From NCBI RefSeq assembly GCF_000264995.1, contig NW_006767456.1, positions 1,761-34,555 of the forward strand: a stretch of DNA of 32,795 nt, in the 5' to 3' direction. Below, piece by piece: positions 29,302 to 32,795 of this stretch. This stretch comes from Punctularia strigosozonata HHB-11173 SS5. Its lineage: Eukaryota > Basidiomycota > Agaricomycetes > Corticiales > Punctulariaceae. The notes under the pieces were generated by a model. The model did no database searches and was not told where the DNA came from. It was given only the letters and a program-made list of their open reading frames with translations. Made by a program: the position numbers and the translations under genes. The stretch's first letter is position 1; every line of letters starts with the position of its first letter.

Positions 29302-30267
29302 CTAACTGAGACAGCGCAGCGGCGCCGTTAAGACAGGGGGAAAGCACCCGGTCACTGACCCGCAGGCCATCGGGCCCGTCGAGGTCTCGCGCGGACGGGT
29401 AACCGGGGTGCAAGTACTGGCTGAGACATCGTCCGACAGCCGCGCGCACTGGCCGTAGTACTCGACTTGAGTATGGGGCCGGGAGGCGCAGACGTTGGTG
29501 TGCGCGTCCGGCTTCGTCTGCGGGATGGCGCTCGTCTTGCCCGTCTGCGAGTCTTCGAGCTCGAACGTCGCCTGCACGTCGCTTCCGCCGACCGTCGCGT
29601 TCCCGCGCGCGAGGCTCGGGAAAGGGAACTCGGCTTCCGTTTCCGTCTCGGTGTCCTCGCCCGTTTTCACCAGCAGGTTCGCAGGCCGGGCTCGCCGGTT
29701 GTAGACCCTGACCTTCTCGAGCCCACCGTCTTCTTCTTCCACAAAGTGAAACGATTTGACCGACGGCGTGGCCGGTTCGGATTTGGTGCGCAGGTGAAAG
29801 CTGTGGTGGTTCGGCATCAGCTCGTCCGGGATGTGAGGCACGGACGAGGACGACGGCGTCCGCTGGATCTGAGGACGCGGCGAGGACGGCATGACCGACG
29901 GTGAGGGCGGGCCAGAGGAGCTGGCGCGCGGGAACCGGATGCGCGGCGAACCGCCGCTCGGGAAAGGCGAGAGCGCCGTGGTGTTGGTGTGCAGACCCAG
30001 GTGCGCGTGTGCGGGGACGGGCGAAGGAGCCGCGATCATCGGGTCATCCTGCTCCTCGCGCGAGTCGTCGTTGAGGAAGAATGCCTTCTTCCCCGTCGTC
30101 TTCCGGCGAGGCAGGACGCCGAGCGAGCCAAATGGACCAGGACTGGACGAGGGGCTGAAGGAGCCGGAGGGGAACGTAGGGTGACCCGAAGAGCGCGTCC
30201 GCCTGTGACCCTGGCGGACGGGTGCCGCGGGCTCCTCTAGGTTTGCAGTGGGGGCAGTGTAGACCAT
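29302..30267 (-). CDS. 5' part of a Gac1-like PP1 glycogen-targeting subunit gene, probably truncated
   Basis: The start is the ATG at 30267, in good context. The first 217 residues resemble the N-terminal half of basidiomycete CBM21 proteins that bring protein phosphatase 1 to glycogen: HRRTRSSGHP, GSLGVLPRRK, TKSEPATPSVKSFHF (171-175 is an RVxF-like docking site), GLEKVRVYNRRARPANLL (182-199) and DTETETEAEFPFP (205-217). The family normally continues into a CBM21 glycogen-binding domain of about 100 residues. Here the frame stays open to 29302 but the sequence after about 29610 does not look like CBM21, apart from a weak FELEDSQT segment that might recall the domain's FxLDDWQT. It is therefore probably a host gene truncated by subtelomeric rearrangement. 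An unseen splice to a later exon is the alternative. Confidence 0.5.
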   Translation of the reverse strand: MVYTAPTANLEEPAAPVRQGHRRTRSSGHPTFPSGSFSPSSSPGPFGSLGVLPRRKTTGKKAFFLNDDSREEQDDPMIAAPSPVPAHAHLGLHTNTTALSPFPSGGSPRIRFPRASSSGPPSPSVMPSSPRPQIQRTPSSSSVPHIPDELMPNHHSFHLRTKSEPATPSVKSFHFVEEEDGGLEKVRVYNRRARPANLLVKTGEDTETETEAEFPFPSLARGNATVGGSDVQATFELEDSQTGKTSAIPQTKPDAHTNVCASRPHTQVEYYGQCARLSDDVSASTCTPVTRPRETSTGPMACGSVTGCFPPVLTAPLRCLS

Positions 30268-30565
30268 GGCGTGCGTTGAGGGGGCAGCCTGTCCTTGGTT
30301 GACTTAGGCGAAATGTGGAAGCACTGGACTTGAAATCCTGTGCTAGCGCCATGACTACATCCATGGCTCCAGGGATATGAGCCAGCTGGTGCCCCAGTCA
30401 GTAGAAATAGACTGTCGCATGAATGGGAGCTCGCCTCAACATGACGGTCTACCGATTGACTGTAGAATGTAATGCACGGCGAGCAAATCGGACCCTTGAA
30501 GTTCTTGAACGTAAGGCTGCACGCTGGACAAGCAGGGCGACTCTGCAAATACTTTCTTCAGTGGG

Positions 30566-32300
30566 ATCCATCCACCGGGTAGATGTGTGGATGTGGTGGA
30601 CTTGATCCGACGCTTCCGACAGGTGGATGCGGTGGACTTGTGGACGAGGTGGACGAGGTGGATCCGTCCACAAGGTAGACAAGGTGGATCCATCCACCGG
30701 GTAGACTTGTGGATGCGGTGGACTTGATCCGACGCTTCCGACGGGTGGACGCGGTGGACCGGCGGACTTGTGGACGAGGTGGATCCGTCCACAAGGTGGA
30801 CGAGGTGGATCCATCCACCGGGTAGACTTGTGGATGCGGTGGACTTTATCCGACGCTTCCGACGGGTGGACGCGGTGGACCGGCGGACTTGTGGATGAGG
30901 TGGATCCATCCACACGGTAGCCGAGGTGGATCCATCCACAAGGTGGACTTGTGGATGCGGTGGGCTTGATCCGACGCTTCCGACGGGTGGACGCGGTGGA
31001 CCGGTGGACTTGTGGATGAGGCGGACGAGGTGGATCCGGTGGGCTTGATCCGACGCTTCCGACGGGTAGACGCGGTGGATCGGTGGACTTGTGGACGAGG
31101 TAGATGAGGTGGATCCATCCACCGGGTGGACTTGTGGACGCGGTGGGCCTGATCCGACGCTTTGGACCGGTGGACCCGGTGGACCGGTGGACTCGTAGAG
31201 GAGGTGGATCCATCCACACGGTAGACGAGGTGGATCCATTCACAAGGTAGCCGAGGTAGATCCATCCACCGGGTGGACCTGTGGACGCGGTGGGCTTGAT
31301 CCGACGCTTCCAACGGGTAGACGCAGTGGATCGGTGGACTTGTGGACAAGGTGGATGAGGTGGATCCATCCACGAGGTGGACAAGGTGGATCCATCCACC
31401 GGGTGGACTTGTGGACGCGGTGGACTTGATCCAACACTTCTGACGGGTAGACGCGGTGGACCGGTGGATTTGTGGATGCGGTGGACGAGGTGGATCCATC
31501 CACCGGGTGGACGAGGTGGATCCATCCACCGGGTGGACGAGGTGGATCCATCCACCGGGTAGACCTGTGGACGCGGTGGACCGGTGGATTTGTGGATGCG
31601 GTGGACGAGGTGGATCCATCCACAAGGTGGACGAGGTGGATCCATCCACCGGGTAGACGAGGTGGATCCATCCACCGGGTGGACGAGGTGGATCCATCCA
31701 CCGGGTGGACGAGGTGGATCCATCCACCGGGTAGACCTGTGGACGCGGTGGACCGGTGGATTTGTGGATGCGGTGGACGAGGTGGATCCATCCACAAGGT
31801 GGACGAGGTGGATCCATCCACCGGGTAGACCTGCGGACGCGGTGGGCTTGATCCGATGCTTCCGACGGGTAGACGCGGTGGATCGGTGGACCTGTGGACG
31901 AGGTAGATGAGGTGGATCCATCCACGAGGTGGACAAGGTGGATCCATCCACCGGGTGGACTTGTGGACGCGGTGGACTTGATCCAACACTTCCGACGGGT
32001 AGACACGGTGGACCGGTGGATTTGTGGATGCGGTGGACGAGGTGGATCCATCCACCGGGTGGACGAGGTGGATCGGGTGGACGAGGTGGATCCATCCACC
32101 GGGTGGACGAGGTGGATCCATCCACCGGGTGGACGAGGTGGATCCATCCACCGGGTAGACGTGTGGACGTGGTGGACCGGCGGACTTGTGGATGAGGTGG
32201 ACGAGGTGGATCCATCCACCGGGTAGACCTGCGGACGTGGTGGGCTTGATCCGATGCTTCCGACGGGTAGACGCGGCGGGTCGATGTACTCATGGACGCG
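30566..32300. repeat. GTGGATCC-rich minisatellite with higher-order repeat
   Basis: There are about 1.7 kb of tandem and interspersed variants of a 26-bp unit (GAGGTGGATCCATCCACCGG plus GTGGAC), mixed with a longer variant carrying CTTGATCCGACGCTTCCGAC. A block starting near 31371 recurs near 31923, giving a higher-order period of about 552 bp. Stop codons are rare in all frames, so long open frames on both strands (for example 449 and more codons on minus) are a by-product of the repeat. Minisatellites of this kind are common in subtelomeres and are prone to unequal exchange. Confidence 0.95.
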
Positions 32301-32605
32301 AAGGACCGTCCGGTCAATGGATTGTGGTCGTATATCGCTTGCCAAACCGCACTTGGGCATTGGAAAGTACACTTAACATATGCGGACCGATGGTTCTAAC
32401 GGCCTGGAGGGGCAGATCCGATTGTTTGCTAACACGATACGGATACACAGGTAGATGCGACCATCCCGAGGCTTTGGATACCGTCAGGCACGCGAGTGGA
32501 CGCGGTGGATGGGGTGGATGGGCATTCCGACGCGATCCACCGGTCCCACGGTCCACGTAGGCATGATGAGTGGATCCGGTGGGCATCGGACGCGCGCTAA
32601 CGGTC
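32301..32605. other. Unique spacer between repeat arrays
   Basis: This sequence links the minisatellite to the 42-bp array. Degenerate GTGGA/GGTGGAT words reappear from about 32498, so it is partly made of decayed repeat. No gene is seen. Confidence 0.5.
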
Positions 32606-32715
32606 GTGAGAGGATAGGCGCGGTGGATCCGACGGTGGATGGAGGTCGTGAGAAGATAGGCGCGGTGGATCCGACGGTGGATGGAGGTCGTGAGAAGATA
32701 GGCGCGGTGGATGGA
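32606..32715. repeat. 42-bp tandem repeat, about 2.6 units
   Basis: Units begin at 32606, 32648 and 32690 (GTGAGAAGATAGGCGCGGTG and on), the third incomplete. The period is a multiple of three, giving a repeated 14-residue frame on +, but nothing else suggests coding. The unit contains GGTGGATCCG and so looks related to the neighbouring minisatellite. Confidence 0.9.
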
Positions 32716-32795
32716 GGTGGATCCGGTCGCTCTCAGCCAATCCGAAGGCCGGATTCGCGATTTAGGCGGATCCACCGAGCCTAAGGAAGAATAGT

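Noticed and set aside
30326-30338. GGACTTGAAATCC, identical to the anticodon arm of a tRNA-Ser(UGA)
   Set aside because: No matching acceptor stem, D arm or T arm around it; a 13-base chance match.
30449-32372. Very long open frames (about 500-620 codons) on minus with a repeated SEASDQ/STRWMDPP pattern
   Set aside because: They follow from the stop-poor minisatellite; several frames on both strands are open over the same DNA and no promoter, splice pattern or domain supports a protein.
32455-32784. 109-codon + frame with a 14-residue repeat
   Set aside because: Explained by the 42-bp tandem repeat, whose period is a multiple of three; no other coding evidence.

Overview
The window looks like a subtelomere of a basidiomycete fungus, probably an Agaricomycete. 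The evidence is degenerate CCCTAA (TTAGGG) repeats at the left end, many short introns (about 46-67 nt, mostly GTRNGY donors with CTNAY-type branch sites), Zn2Cys6-type cysteine clusters, a telomere-linked RecQ-type helicase gene, and the start of a Gac1-like glycogen-targeting gene. All gene models and splice joins were worked out by eye. They rest on reading frame, splice signals and agreement between paralogues, not on alignments or transcripts.

Layout. 1-855: patches of telomere repeat around a 560-bp segment that carries a clear type I hammerhead ribozyme on the + strand and a hairpin at its inner end. The segment looks like a telomere-attached Penelope-like (Coprina-type) fragment. 822-2647: two minus-strand Zn2Cys6/coiled-coil genes, the outer one ending inside telomere repeats. 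3036-19863: the same gene module three times, in the same order and orientation: B(-) A(-) C(+) D(+) F(-). B, C and D carry six-cysteine Zn2Cys6-like clusters, while A and F are coiled-coil or helical proteins with disordered linkers. Copy 1 is B1-A1-C1-D1-F1 (3036-8795). Copy 2 is B2-A2-C2-D2-F2 (8994-14598), with a 427-bp inverted-repeat element inserted between B2 and A2 and a C2 that has lost its zinc cluster. Copy 3 is B3-A3-C3-D3 (14906-19863) and has no F. The copies share intron positions and short motifs but are strongly diverged, so the duplication looks old and the gene order looks preserved.

20215-27647 (minus): nine exons whose splice phases all agree can be read as one 2,321-residue protein. 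In order it has a C2HC/C2H2 finger region, a disordered linker, two C2H2 fingers of the kind found in telomere-linked helicases, a tyrosine-recombinase-like catalytic domain, a RecQ/DEAH helicase and a Cys/His-rich tail. It lies where the third F gene would be expected, convergent with D3.

27648-32795: a 1.65-kb stretch with no gene I can support, the 5' part of a CBM21/PP1-targeting-subunit gene that loses its family sequence before the CBM21 domain, a 1.7-kb GTGGATCC-rich minisatellite with a higher-order repeat, and a short 42-bp tandem repeat.

The most unusual points are the threefold five-gene module, which I cannot match to any described system, its position next to a recombinase-RecQ fusion, and the ribozyme-bearing telomeric segment. 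The function of the A, B, C, D and F families is unknown to me.
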